From positions 124,001 through 188,000 of the forward strand of contig CAZTOU010000001.1 of the NCBI GenBank assembly GCA_964615365.1: 64,000 bases of DNA. The letters are read 5' to 3'. The position numbers and the translations under genes were made by a program. The stretch is from CAVXZE01 sp964615365 (GTDB taxonomy: Bacteria > Myxococcota_A > UBA9160 > UBA6930). The notes under the pieces are model-generated. The model made no database searches. It saw only the letters and a list, made by a program, of their open reading frames with translations, and was not told the origin of the DNA. This document shows positions 24,655-34,171 of the stretch, piece after piece (positions within the stretch are counted from its first letter, which is position 1; each line of letters begins with the position of its first letter).

Positions 24655-25739
24655 GGCGAGGCGATTTCCTTCCGCAGCTCTTCCGCCAGGATCCGTCCGA
24701 CCACCTGATGCCCGTGGACGCTCAGATGGCCCACCCCGAGCGTGGTGTTGAGGAAGCCGTTCAGATGGCGATCGCCGCCGCGAGCACGGCGGTCCGCTGC
24801 GAGCACCGGATCGAAGACGTCGAGGTAGGTGACGCCTTGTTGCTCGCTGATCGCGCGGATCTCGTGGTGGTGCTCTGGAGTTCTCTCGGAGCCGTCGCCC
24901 TCGAGTTCGTCGCTGAGCCCGGGGATGTGGAAGAGCATGAGTCGGGCGCCACGCCGACTCGCTTCGTTTCGGAAGTGAGCGAGAATCCGCTCTTGATGGG
25001 CAAGCCCTTCGGTGAGGCGGTTCGCGGCATCGGGGCTCTGCGCGGGCGGGTCTGCGACTCCCAGGCGGATCCGCCAGGGAAGCGCCTTCTTCTCGAGGTA
25101 CGAGCGCAGCATCGCCAGCCGCCGAACGGCGGTGTTGGCTACTGCGGAGCGACTGGTGATCTCCTGCCGGATCCGGGTGATGCTCCCGACCGGCTTTCGC
25201 TGGGAGCGGCCCGAGATCAGGGTGTTCCCCTCGAGCCGGCTCTCCGAAGTCCAGTTGTCGTCGAGATCGCCGTTCGTGAACTGCACGAGGACGACGGAGT
25301 GGGGAAAACGATCGGAGATCTCGCCGTAGAGAGCCAGCTGGTCGAGTGTCCCTGCGCCAGGGCGGCCGAGGTTCCAGATCTCCACGCGGCGCTCGGCGCT
25401 CGAGAGGAGATCCTCCGCCACGTTGTCGAAGACCTGGTCTGCCAGGACATGGTTGGCGGCGGTGTAGGAGTCTCCGAACAGGAGGATCCGCGTCACCGGC
25501 ACGGTGCCATCGTCGAGCGAGTATTCGCGGTCGAGAAGCCCGTGGCTGTTGATCCGTTTCCGAGCGTAGCCCTCCGTGATTCGCACCAGGGTGGCACCCG
25601 GGCGGTAGAGAGACGTGTTGGCGCCGGGGGTTCGGATATCGGGCGCTGCCAGACCGAAGAGGCGCAGGCCGGCTTCCAGGAGGAGCAGCGCGACGAAGAT
25701 CTCTAGAGCAGCCGCAGCCAGAATTCGGAGGGGGCGCAT
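24651..25739 (-). CDS. SGNH/GDSL-family protein paired with MBOAT module 1
   Basis: A 362-residue protein with one N-terminal membrane helix (LRILAAAALEIFVALLLLEA) and a periplasmic SGNH fold. Motif block I is LLFGDSYTA, NLGRPGAGT supplies the glycine, and VGHLSVHGHQVV provides the C-terminal His. It probably transfers acetyl from the MBOAT partner to the polysaccharide, or de-esterifies it. The ATG at 25739 begins right at the membrane anchor. Coupled to the MBOAT gene by a 4-bp overlap. Confidence 0.86.
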   Translation of the reverse strand: MRPLRILAAAALEIFVALLLLEAGLRLFGLAAPDIRTPGANTSLYRPGATLVRITEGYARKRINSHGLLDREYSLDDGTVPVTRILLFGDSYTAANHVLADQVFDNVAEDLLSSAERRVEIWNLGRPGAGTLDQLALYGEISDRFPHSVVLVQFTNGDLDDNWTSESRLEGNTLISGRSQRKPVGSITRIRQEITSRSAVANTAVRRLAMLRSYLEKKALPWRIRLGVADPPAQSPDAANRLTEGLAHQERILAHFRNEASRRGARLMLFHIPGLSDELEGDGSERTPEHHHEIRAISEQQGVTYLDVFDPVLAADRRARGGDRHLNGFLNTTLGVGHLSVHGHQVVGRILAEELRKEIASP

Positions 25740-25852
25740 GACGGAACCCGGGAGTATCGTCCGGCCCGGCCGATGCCGTTCCCCAGCCGCCCGGAAAACG
25801 CGCCAGCTTACCATGTCGCGGGCTCGGCGTCTTCCAGCGACTGCCGGCAGGG

Positions 25853-26752
25853 TCAGGATCCAGGGAGCGAGGCGCTCCTCTTCGTCCCCCAGGTGGCACG
25901 GAGATCCCGACCGAGGATCTGCCCCGTACGGTGTATCTCCTCTTCGTAGTACTGGCCGAGCCACTCGATGGTCCGATCATCCATTCCTTCGTTCAAGGCC
26001 GATTGATCGGATGCGGGAGCGGCCAGCCACCTTCGCCCCGGAAGGTACGAACCTGCCACGAGCAGCCAGGACAGATCGTGGCGCTTCGCGAAGGTATTGA
26101 CGCTTCGGCGCAGCCTCCAGATCAGCGGGAATCTCGGGAGCATGGATGGATTCATGCGTTCGTTGATGGAGGCCGGCGCGTGATTCGGGTCCACGCCCAG
26201 GAATGAATAGAGCTCCTTCGCGGAGGTCTCTGGATGGGAGGTGAATTCCTCGAAGATCGTTACCAGGCAGCGCTCGCGCCCCAGCACCGAGAACGCCCGC
26301 TCGACCTGGTGAGAGTAGTTTCCCCGTTCGAGCGTGTTGGGATGCTCCCGCAGGTACACCTCGAGGTTCTCCCTGTAGCTGGTGACCTGCTTCCAGTGCT
26401 TGTACTGGGACTGCGCCCGCGTGATCGGGTTGCGGAGCGCGATCAGGCACTTGATGGTCGGGAAGTCCCTGGCGATCCTCTCGATCGCTCGCGGGTCGTA
26501 CAGGTAGGAAGTGGAGAATTCTCCGTACGCCCGTTTCGCTCCGCACTCGGAGAAGAGATCGATGTACCACTCCACGCCCCGTTCGTAGTGGAGATCGAAG
26601 AAGTCGACTTCCTTGCGGTCCACCGGCACGCCGATCTCCGGGTGATCCCGAAGCCAGGAGTGGAGGAGGGTGGTCCCGCACTTGAGCACCCCGAGTCCGA
26701 CGAAGGTGGGAACGTTTCGCATGCGATCATCTCGCCGGGCATCCACTTCCAT
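25853..26752 (-). CDS. Sulfotransferase 1
   Basis: A 299-residue PAPS-dependent sulfotransferase. The 5'-phosphosulfate loop is GVLKCGTTLLHSWL (about 21-34) and the 3'-phosphate motif is LRNPITRAQSQYKHW. EFSTSYLYDP and FLGVDP also match bacterial sulfotransferases of polysaccharides and glycolipids. Sequence and position imply sulfation of the EPS. ATG 26752 or ATG 26722. No PAPS-synthesis genes are in the window. Confidence 0.85.
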   Translation of the reverse strand: MEVDARRDDRMRNVPTFVGLGVLKCGTTLLHSWLRDHPEIGVPVDRKEVDFFDLHYERGVEWYIDLFSECGAKRAYGEFSTSYLYDPRAIERIARDFPTIKCLIALRNPITRAQSQYKHWKQVTSYRENLEVYLREHPNTLERGNYSHQVERAFSVLGRERCLVTIFEEFTSHPETSAKELYSFLGVDPNHAPASINERMNPSMLPRFPLIWRLRRSVNTFAKRHDLSWLLVAGSYLPGRRWLAAPASDQSALNEGMDDRTIEWLGQYYEEEIHRTGQILGRDLRATWGTKRSASLPGS

Positions 26753-26801
26753 GGAGCCGTCCGGTCATTCGAGCCGGTTCACTGGCTCGATGTTCCATGA
26801 T

Positions 26802-26819
26802 TTCGCCGAGTGTGGCGAA
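26802..26819. repeat. 6-bp perfect inverted repeat between sulfotransferase and methyltransferase genes
   Basis: TTCGCC (26802-26807), 6-base loop, GGCGAA (26814-26819), in the 150-bp gap upstream of the sulfotransferase start. A second arm pair GAGCC/GGCTC (26771-26775, 26784-26788) is nearby. Either may be a weak terminator for the upstream gene; no T-run follows. Confidence 0.3.
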
Positions 26820-26902
26820 TTCCTCGACTTCCCGAGGGGATCACGCCGGCGTCGCGCCGGGCGGCGGGTGCTCGACCAGGCCGCCTTGGCACGGCCGCAG
26901 GC

Positions 26903-27862
26903 TCAGCACTTCTCCAGGAGGTAGACGATCCTCCTTTGGAGCACCTCTTCGAGAGCAGGCAGTCGACAGAAGGCGTTCCACACCCGCCAGACCCCGAAGC
27001 GCAACATCCGCTTCGGGAGGTCATCCCTCGGATTGGATTTGACGATCGGGGGGGATCTGCGGTCGACCAGGATCTTCCACCCCCCTTTCTGGATCAGCTT
27101 TCGGAAGCTCCATTTCGTCATCCCGTTGATCGTATGGCCGCGTTCCCAGGGCTCCGGCTCCGGATTGGGACGACGATACCAGTAGGTCGCCTCCTCTCCG
27201 CGCTCCTCGAGGATCTCGTTGTAGACGTCGAGCAGGGTCTTCGCGCTGAAGAAGTAGTGAATGAACGGCGCACTGGTCACCATCGAGAAATGGTGTTCCG
27301 TCGCGCCGAAGTAGCTGGGGAAGACCGTGAGCAGCTTCGCGCCCGGCTTCAGCACCCGGTGACATTCGGAGAGAACCCGCTCCACGCTCACCACATGTTC
27401 GAAGACATCGGTCGCGACGATCGAGTCGAACTTGGCATCTGGAAACGGAAGCTCTTCTCCTGGGGAGTAGATGAACTCGGCATCGATGCCCCGAGCATCC
27501 GCAAACTCTTGCGCTGCGATGACATGATCCCGATAGACGTCAACGCCGTAGGCTTTTCTCAGTTGGAATCGCTCGGCGTAGGCCGCTGCCTTGCCACCGG
27601 TAAAGCACCCGACGTCCAGCAATTCGCCGCCCTCGAGCAGGGGGACGAGGTCGATGCCGAAGAACCGGTCCAGGGGACGCTGGAGCTCCGCCTTGTACCG
27701 CAGCTCAGAGGAGGCATGCCTCAAGGCTCGTCGTTCGTCCTCGCTCGCCTCGCGGTAGATCTCGTGATCGAAGGTCTCCTTGAGCTCCAGGTCGCCGACC
27801 CGAGGCTCCAGCGCCCAGCGCTTGGCGGTCATGATCCGCTTCAGGATTGTTCGTCGTAGCAT
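26903..27862 (-). CDS. Class I SAM-dependent methyltransferase
   Basis: A 319-residue protein. Motif I is LLDVGCFTGG (about 81-90), then YGVDVY, FDSIVATDVFEHV and VLKPGAKLLTVFP. The N-terminal 70 residues and a C-terminal region with WYRRPNPEPEPW extend beyond the core fold. Its place next to a sulfotransferase suggests a sugar methyltransferase for the surface polysaccharide. Substrate unknown. Confidence 0.8.
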   Translation of the reverse strand: MLRRTILKRIMTAKRWALEPRVGDLELKETFDHEIYREASEDERRALRHASSELRYKAELQRPLDRFFGIDLVPLLEGGELLDVGCFTGGKAAAYAERFQLRKAYGVDVYRDHVIAAQEFADARGIDAEFIYSPGEELPFPDAKFDSIVATDVFEHVVSVERVLSECHRVLKPGAKLLTVFPSYFGATEHHFSMVTSAPFIHYFFSAKTLLDVYNEILEERGEEATYWYRRPNPEPEPWERGHTINGMTKWSFRKLIQKGGWKILVDRRSPPIVKSNPRDDLPKRMLRFGVWRVWNAFCRLPALEEVLQRRIVYLLEKC

Positions 27863-27954
27863 TCCGCGCCCTTCTGGCGTTTCTCGGCGGGGGACTCTAA
27901 GCGGGTTCCCGGGATGATGTCAACTGCAGCTCGGCCGGCGCGCAGGTCCTTTGC

Positions 27955-28527
27955 CTAGGAGCGCTCGTCCACCACCCGCGCCGGGTTGCCGACCGCGATC
28001 GCGTAGGGAGGGACGTCGCGCGTCACCACGGCGCCGCTTCCCACCACGGCTCCGGTACCGATCGAGACGCCGGGCAGGACGGTGACCATGGCCCCAATCC
28101 AGACGTCGTCACCGATCCGGATCCCCTTCTCCTCCGGAACGCCCTGTTCGGCGATCCGGCGGCTGCGATCGCGAAACTCGTGACCGCTGGAGATCAGGGA
28201 CACGAACTGGGAGATCAGGCAGCTGTCTCCGATCACGATCTCCGACCCGTCAGCGCGCAGGTTGTTGTACTCCCCGACGTAGGTTCGACGGCCGATCCGG
28301 ATCGACGCGGCGCCGGTCTCGTCGGACTGGGCGGCCAGCACGGTGCCCGCGCAGATCCTCGAGCCGGCTCCCACCTCGATGCTGCTGTCGGGGCTGACCT
28401 GGACGATTGCCCTCCAGGCGATCCGGCCCTCGCATCGCCGCACGGCCCGAAGGTAGGCCATCCTCTCCGAGAGAAGGGCGCTGCTCTCCCCCACGAGGAC
28501 TCTCAGCATCCGGCGCCAGGCACTCAT
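27955..28527 (-). CDS. Hexapeptide (left-handed beta-helix) acyltransferase
   Basis: A 190-residue LbH acyltransferase. Imperfect hexapeptide repeats start around IEVGAGSRICAG and continue through IVIGDSCLISQFV and IRIGDDVWIGAMVTVLPGV to GAVVGSGAVVTRDVPPYAIA. It resembles colanic-acid/maltose O-acetyltransferases that use acetyl-CoA in the cytoplasm. The ATG at 28527 is supported by GGAGAG 9 nt upstream; a GTG at 28560 would overlap the ligA stop. SSGHEF holds the catalytic-type histidine. Confidence 0.86.
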   Translation of the reverse strand: MSAWRRMLRVLVGESSALLSERMAYLRAVRRCEGRIAWRAIVQVSPDSSIEVGAGSRICAGTVLAAQSDETGAASIRIGRRTYVGEYNNLRADGSEIVIGDSCLISQFVSLISSGHEFRDRSRRIAEQGVPEEKGIRIGDDVWIGAMVTVLPGVSIGTGAVVGSGAVVTRDVPPYAIAVGNPARVVDERS

Positions 28528-28556
28528 TGCTCGCAGCTCTCCACGGGCATTCCGCT

Positions 28557-30614
28557 TCACGCGCTCCCGCCGTCAAGTAGCCTCATCAGTCCCGCCGCAT
28601 CCAGGATTTCGACTTCCAGCTCCCGAGCCTTTAGGAGCTTTCCGCCGGGCTCCTCTCCGGCGACCAGATAGCTGGTCTTCTTGGAGACCGAGGAGGTCAC
28701 CTTGCCACCGGCCGCCTCGATCCGCCTCTTCGCCTCCTCCCGCGCGAGTCCGGGGAGGGTGCCGGTCAATACGAAGGTCTTTCCCGAGAGCGGCCCCTCT
28801 CCGCTGGCTCGGATCTGTTTCACCGCAGGGAAACGGACGCCGAGATCGCGCAGGCGTTGGACTTCTGCCCGGTTGTCCTGGTCGGCGAAGAATCGGGAGA
28901 CGCTCTCGGCGATGGTTGGGCCAATGCCCGGCGCGCCCTCGAACTCCTCGGGCGAAGCCTCCATGATCGCCTGCAGGACACCGAAGTGGCGTGCGAGAAG
29001 CTCGGCCACGCCACTCCCCACGTCGCGGATGCCCAGGGCGATCAGGAAGCGCGGCAGGGTGGTGTCGCGGGCTCGGTCGAGCGCTGCGATCAGATTCTCG
29101 GCGGACTTCTCGCCCATGCGCTCGAGGGCCTGGAGGGTCGTCGCCTCCAGGCCGAAGACGTCGGAGGGCCGGCTCACCATGCCGCTCTCCACCAGCTGCT
29201 CCACCAGCTTCTCGCCCAATCCGTCCACGTCGAGGGCATCTCGACTGGCCAGGTGGAGCAGCCGGTTCTTGAGCTTCGCGGGACAGCTGGGATTCGGGCA
29301 GCGGGTCACCGCCTCGCCCTCGGGACGGAGCGCCTCGGCATTGCAGACGGGACAGCGCTCGGGGAGGCGGTAGCGGCGGGCGCCCGCGGGTCGCTTCGAC
29401 TCCACCACCTTCACGATCTGCGGGATCACGTCACCGGCGCGCTGCACGACCACGGTGTCCCCGGCCCGCACGTCTTTTCGGTCCACCTCGTCCTGGTTGT
29501 GAAGCGAGGCGCTCGTGACGGTCACGCCCCCCACGAAGACGGGTTGCAGCTTCGCCACTGGCGTGAGGGCTCCGGTGCGGCCGACGCTGGCGAAGATCTC
29601 CTCCACCAGGGTCGTCTCCTGCTGGGCGGGGAACTTGAAGGCGATTGCCCAGCGCGGTGTCCGCGAGAGCTCGCCGAGATCTCGCTGGAGAGCCAGGTCG
29701 TTCACCTTGATCACGGTTCCGTCGATCTCGAGACCCAGCGAGTCGCGGCGTTCCAGCAGCTTCTGGTGGTACGCGTGGGCGGCGTCCAGGTCGGGGCAGA
29801 GCGCGGGATCGGGGCTCACCTGGAGCCCCCAGGCCGCCAGGGTTTCGAGCACGCCGATCTGTGTGGCCACGCCCTCCGGAAGGCCCTCGCCCACGCCGTA
29901 GGCGCGGAACTCCAGCACCCGCAGCCTCGCCAGGTCGACGTCGTGGATCTGGCGCAGGGCGCCGGCAGCGGCGTTTCGGGGATTGACGAAGGGGTCGTCG
30001 CCGCGCGCCCGCCGGGCGGCGTTGAGGCGCTCGAAGTGACGGAGCGGGAGGACGACCTCTCCGCGGACCGAGACCAGACTCGGGACGGGAATCCGCCTGC
30101 CGTCGAGCGCGAGCGGGATGCTCAGGAGCTGCTTCAGGTTGGCGGTCACGTTCTCTCCGGTGTGGCCGTCGCCCCGGGTCGAGCCGACTCGCAGCACGCC
30201 CCCCTCGTACACCAGCTCGACGCCTGCGCCGTCGAGCTTCGGCTCGACCGCAAAGGCGATGGCGGCCTCCCGATCCAGCATCCGGCGAATCCGCTCGTCG
30301 AAGCTCCGCAGCTCGTCCGCCTCCATGGCGTTGTCGAGGGAGAGCATGGGGACGCGGTGGGCGACGCTCTCGAAGCCTTCGCCGGGCGGAGCTCCGATCC
30401 TCTGGGTCGGTGAGTCGGGGAGCTGGAACTCGGGGTGGTCCTCTTCCAGTCGCTGGAGCTCCCGGAACAGGCGATCGTACTCCGCGTCGCTGATCTCGGG
30501 TGAGTCCTCGAGATGGTAGAGCCGGATGTGCCGATTCAGCTCGCTGACGAGGTGCGCGATGCGCTTCGCCGAGGCGAGTCGCCCCTTGGATCTGGCGGAT
30601 CCGGCTTCCTCCAC
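28557..30614 (-). CDS. ligA: NAD-dependent DNA ligase
   Basis: A 685-residue ligase. The adenylated lysine is Lys126 in EPKLDGAGVEL. Domains in order: Ia (EISDAEYDRLFREL), nucleotidyltransferase, OB-fold, a four-cysteine zinc finger (CPVC and CPNPSC), helix-hairpin-helix repeats (ALERMGEKSAENLI, GAPGIGPTIAESV) and a C-terminal BRCT (LSGKTFVLTGTLPG). The GTG at 30614 has GAGGAGG 11 nt upstream; the frame is open much further 5' but without ligase similarity. An unexpected housekeeping gene within the polysaccharide region, divergent from the phosphodiesterase gene. Confidence 0.95.
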   Translation of the reverse strand: MEEAGSARSKGRLASAKRIAHLVSELNRHIRLYHLEDSPEISDAEYDRLFRELQRLEEDHPEFQLPDSPTQRIGAPPGEGFESVAHRVPMLSLDNAMEADELRSFDERIRRMLDREAAIAFAVEPKLDGAGVELVYEGGVLRVGSTRGDGHTGENVTANLKQLLSIPLALDGRRIPVPSLVSVRGEVVLPLRHFERLNAARRARGDDPFVNPRNAAAGALRQIHDVDLARLRVLEFRAYGVGEGLPEGVATQIGVLETLAAWGLQVSPDPALCPDLDAAHAYHQKLLERRDSLGLEIDGTVIKVNDLALQRDLGELSRTPRWAIAFKFPAQQETTLVEEIFASVGRTGALTPVAKLQPVFVGGVTVTSASLHNQDEVDRKDVRAGDTVVVQRAGDVIPQIVKVVESKRPAGARRYRLPERCPVCNAEALRPEGEAVTRCPNPSCPAKLKNRLLHLASRDALDVDGLGEKLVEQLVESGMVSRPSDVFGLEATTLQALERMGEKSAENLIAALDRARDTTLPRFLIALGIRDVGSGVAELLARHFGVLQAIMEASPEEFEGAPGIGPTIAESVSRFFADQDNRAEVQRLRDLGVRFPAVKQIRASGEGPLSGKTFVLTGTLPGLAREEAKRRIEAAGGKVTSSVSKKTSYLVAGEEPGGKLLKARELEVEILDAAGLMRLLDGGSA

Positions 30615-30770
30615 GCCTCTTGGCGCCTCCTCGCGTCCCGGGGGGGAATCGCTTCCCGGCTGCACCTCGATCCATCCGCTCGAAGCGCGGGCCGACCTAC
30701 CGGTTTCCGATGACGATACCACGCAGCGCCGGGCCTGGCGGGATCGCGCGCCGGCCGTCCCGCTCTCTGG

Positions 30771-30798
30771 CTGACACCTTCGCGGGCAAGGGTACAAT
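30771..30798 (+). promoter_or_regulatory. Sigma-70-like promoter for the 30824 gene
   Basis: CTGACA (30771-30776), a 16-bp spacer and TACAAT (30793-30798, 5 of 6 matches) precede an AGGAGG ribosome-binding site at 30811-30816 and the GTG start at 30824. Transcription would start near 30805. Confidence 0.5.
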
Positions 30799-30823
30799 CC
30801 GTCTCCTTGCAGGAGGCCCCGAC

Positions 30824-32809
30824 GTGGATCGAGACCGCAGCGTGAGGATTGCGTCTCTGCTGGCGAGCGCCTTGGTCGGCCTTCTCTGGGCGGCGAACTA
30901 CCCCCTTCGTTTCCTCGACGCCGCCGCCGTCGTCTTGGCCCACTTGATGGTGGGGGCCGGTATCGCGCTGGTGCTGCCACCGCTCGCACGCCGACTGGCG
31001 CTCAGAGCGCCAGGCGGCGCCGCTGTGCTGATCGGCGTCCTGCTCTTGTTCGCCGTTCCGGTCCTGTTGAGCGAGCTCTCGCTCGCTGCCCTCCCGCGCT
31101 CGCTACGCGTCGCCGCGGTTCTGGTCGCAGGGGGGGGGCTTCTCCTCCTTGGCCTCGGAGCCGGGCGCGCGGGCCGGGTGGCCTGCGCGTTGACCGGCGC
31201 CGCGATGTTGGCCCTGCTCCTGCCGCTCACGGGCGACCACGCCGACCGCCTGCCCTCCAGACCAACCGTCGAGGTTCGGCGCTCCGATCCTGCCGCGGAG
31301 CGCCTCGTGGTGATCGGGATCGACGGGGCGGACTGGAGCGTCATCGACCCACTTCTCGAGAAGGGTGAGCTGCCGAACCTGGCGCGCCTCGCCGAGACCG
31401 GGGTGGCGGGGATCCTCGAGTCGACGGAGCCGACCTTCTCTCCGGTCGTATGGTCCTCGATCTTCTCCGGGAAGACCCCCGAGAAACACGGCATCACCGA
31501 ATGGCGTGTGGCCCATGCGGCCAACCGTCGTGCGGCCATGTTGTGGGAGATGGTCGCGGGCGCAGGCCTTACCTCCGTCGTGGTGAACGTCCCCGGTACC
31601 TGGCCGCCGGGACGGATTCGGGGAGCGCTGGTCTCCGGGTTCCCCATCCCAGGTGTGGTTCGAAAGCTCCCGGGTATCGAAGGAAGCCAGTATCTGGGGA
31701 CGGTGGTCGCGCCCACCGATCGCGATGGCCTGGTCCCAACGGTCCTCGCCGATCGGGATGGAGAAGGACGGCTCCGCGCGGAGGTAGCCATTGGCGAGGC
31801 GCTGCCGGAGCCCCGATCTCGATTCCGGCACTACGCGATCGATGTCCTGCTCCGCCACCGGTTGCTTTCCACCGTCACCCGGAGGGTCAGCGTCCGCATC
31901 GATCCCTCCGACGGGAAGACCCCAAAGCGCATGAAGATCGACGGACGCGACCTCGAGCTCGCAGAGGGTGCGTGGTCCGGCTGGCTCGCCACCGACATCT
32001 CTGGAGTCGGTACCGTCTTCAAGGTGCGCCGCATCGGAGACGACACGCTCTACCTCACCCCTCCCTTTCAGGACCCCGAGGCGCCGCTCTTCCCCTTCAC
32101 GAGCAGTCCCGAGCTGGGAAGGGTGATCTCGGAGCGCGAGATGTACGTCGTCGAGGGTGCGGGCTGGAAGGGAGCTGTCGATTCCGACCTCGACAACGCC
32201 CTCTTCGAGCACCTGGTCCAGGTCGAAGAGCAACATGTCGATGGGACGCGCGCAGCGGCCTCAATGATCTCGGATTGGAGTCTCTTGATCTACGTCTTCA
32301 CCGTCACCGACCGTGTTTCTCACGGTTTCTGGCACGTTCACGAGCCCGAGTCCCGCGGCGGCGCCAGAGGCGAGAATGCCGAGCCAGGGCCGCGGGTGCG
32401 GGACGCGTACCGCTTCGTCGATCGTCGAATGGGACGACTCCTGGGCGAGATCGGTGAGGGCGCGACGGTTGTGCTCCTGAGCGATCACGGCTTTCAGGCG
32501 GATCCGTCCGCGGGCTACGGTGGACACCGCATCGAGGGGATCTTCGTCGCCTCAGGCCCCGGGATTCGACCCACGGACGAGCGGATCACACTGAGCATAC
32601 TGGACGTCACTCCGACGCTCCTCGCACTCCTCGGGTTCCCGGTGGCCACGGACATGGATGGGAAGGTCGCGGAGCAGGTTCTCGGCAACGACCGCCAGTC
32701 CGGGTTCATTCCGACCTACGAACGGGAGTCCGATCCCGCTCACTCGTCAGAGACCTCGATCGACGAGACCACGGAGGAGCAGCTCCGCAGCCTCGGCTAC
32801 CTGGACTAG
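30824..32809 (+). CDS. Membrane-anchored alkaline-phosphatase-superfamily phosphodiesterase
   Basis: A 661-residue protein with about five N-terminal helices (first: RIASLLASALVGLLWAAN) and a periplasmic type I phosphodiesterase/nucleotide pyrophosphatase domain. VIGIDGADWSVIDPLLEKG is the first metal-binding motif, PTFSPVVWSSIFSGK holds the Thr/Ser nucleophile region, and LLSDHGFQADP the second metal set. It probably hydrolyses or transfers a phospho-linked group on a glycolipid or polysaccharide. The GTG start is set by AGGAGG 7 nt upstream. The C-terminus LRSLGYLD recurs in two other genes here. A run of nine G (31130-31138) lies in the coding sequence. Confidence 0.84.
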   Translation: MDRDRSVRIASLLASALVGLLWAANYPLRFLDAAAVVLAHLMVGAGIALVLPPLARRLALRAPGGAAVLIGVLLLFAVPVLLSELSLAALPRSLRVAAVLVAGGGLLLLGLGAGRAGRVACALTGAAMLALLLPLTGDHADRLPSRPTVEVRRSDPAAERLVVIGIDGADWSVIDPLLEKGELPNLARLAETGVAGILESTEPTFSPVVWSSIFSGKTPEKHGITEWRVAHAANRRAAMLWEMVAGAGLTSVVVNVPGTWPPGRIRGALVSGFPIPGVVRKLPGIEGSQYLGTVVAPTDRDGLVPTVLADRDGEGRLRAEVAIGEALPEPRSRFRHYAIDVLLRHRLLSTVTRRVSVRIDPSDGKTPKRMKIDGRDLELAEGAWSGWLATDISGVGTVFKVRRIGDDTLYLTPPFQDPEAPLFPFTSSPELGRVISEREMYVVEGAGWKGAVDSDLDNALFEHLVQVEEQHVDGTRAAASMISDWSLLIYVFTVTDRVSHGFWHVHEPESRGGARGENAEPGPRVRDAYRFVDRRMGRLLGEIGEGATVVLLSDHGFQADPSAGYGGHRIEGIFVASGPGIRPTDERITLSILDVTPTLLALLGFPVATDMDGKVAEQVLGNDRQSGFIPTYERESDPAHSSETSIDETTEEQLRSLGYLD

Positions 32810-32980
32810 CCACTCCGCCTCGAGGGCCCGCTCGCCCCCGCTTTCTCCCCGCGGGAAACTCCCGTTAAAGCCGCGCATCGATCGGGCGATAGAAACTGTG
32901 ATCCGGCGCATTTCGTCTGCCGGATGACGATTTCACGCGGCGTGAGGCGCGTTGGCGCGAGCGCGCGCTCGGGAGAGAGC

Positions 32981-34171
32981 ATGGCGAAGCCCGGTGAGTC
33001 AGAGAGCGCACCGGGTCGTCCCTCGACGTGTCCTCGGAGCATGGCCGACGCCCTCTCCCTGGGCCTGCTGAAGGGCAGCGGAGGGCGGGTCGCCTGGACC
33101 AACGCGAGGCTGGCAGAGCTCGTCGGGGAGAAGGCGTCCAGCGATCTGGAAGGTCGCGCCCTCGACACCCTGGTGATGGATGCGGGAGGCGGGATACCCG
33201 ACTGGATCTCGAGCAGCTCGGTGGGACAGGTCGTCGAATGCTGGCTGTTTCGTAGGGGAAAAGACCCGATCGCAGTCGCCGTGCGCTCGCTAGGTGGAAG
33301 CGAGATCCCGGGGGAAGGCTGGTGGGAGATCCAGGACCTGACCGAGCTACGAGCCGTGCAAGAGGAAGCCCACCAGCAGAGCCACCAGCTGCTTCGGGCG
33401 AATCGCGAGCTCGAGGAGCTGCACGCCCGCATCGAACGGAACGCGGGGGAGCGCGAAGAGTTGCTCACGGTGGTCAGCCACGAGCTTCGAACACCGATCA
33501 CGGTGATCGCTGGCTTCAACAAGCTGCTGCTCTCGGAGAAGGTCGGATCCCTCAACGAGGAGCAGCGCCATTTCCTGAACGAGAGCGCCAAGAGCTGCCG
33601 TCGTCTCAGCACCTTCATCGGGACGCTGGTCGAGGCGGCCCGGGAGGTGGCGGGGGAGCGTCCGCTGGAGCTCGTCGAGACCTCTCTCGCCGCCACCATC
33701 GAGGGGGTGGTGGGATTCCTGCAGCCGCTGATCGAGGAGCGGCAGCAGCGCCTCGAGCTCGAGCTCGATCCGGCCGCCGCGAGAGCGCGCTTCGACCCGA
33801 TGCGGGTCGAGCAGGTGCTGACCAACCTGATCGGCAACGCCACGAAGCACGGCCGCGCCGGGGGCGTGATTCGGGTCTCGAGCCGGGCCATCGATGCCGC
33901 GGCGGCGGATCGGCGATTCGTCGAAGTGGTGGTCAGCGACGACGGCCCGGGCATCGTCGCGGAGGATCGCGAGCGGATCTTCGAGCCCTACGTGCGGGCG
34001 GGGAAGGGCAGCAGAGCGGGCGGCCTCGGACTCGGACTCGCCATCTGCAAGCGCATCGTCCAGGCCCACGGCGGGAGCATCCTCGTGACGGAAGCGTCAG
34101 GTGGAGGCAGCCGGTTCTCCTTCACCCTTCCCGCGGCCGCCTCCGGAACCGACGGGGAGGGCGTCCGATGA
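32981..34171 (+). CDS. Soluble sensor histidine kinase (PAS-HisKA-HATPase)
   Basis: A 396-residue kinase without membrane helices. A PAS-like input domain (about 20-125) is followed by a coiled coil (VQEEAHQQSHQLLRANRELE), the phospho-acceptor His167 in VVSHELRTPI, the N box NLIGNATKHG, DDGPGI and LGLGLAICKRIV. The ATG at 32981 has GGGAG 5 nt upstream. It overlaps the response-regulator gene by 4 bp, so the two are a matched pair. The cytoplasmic PAS suggests sensing of an internal or redox signal. Confidence 0.9.
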   Translation: MAKPGESESAPGRPSTCPRSMADALSLGLLKGSGGRVAWTNARLAELVGEKASSDLEGRALDTLVMDAGGGIPDWISSSSVGQVVECWLFRRGKDPIAVAVRSLGGSEIPGEGWWEIQDLTELRAVQEEAHQQSHQLLRANRELEELHARIERNAGEREELLTVVSHELRTPITVIAGFNKLLLSEKVGSLNEEQRHFLNESAKSCRRLSTFIGTLVEAAREVAGERPLELVETSLAATIEGVVGFLQPLIEERQQRLELELDPAAARARFDPMRVEQVLTNLIGNATKHGRAGGVIRVSSRAIDAAAADRRFVEVVVSDDGPGIVAEDRERIFEPYVRAGKGSRAGGLGLGLAICKRIVQAHGGSILVTEASGGGSRFSFTLPAAASGTDGEGVR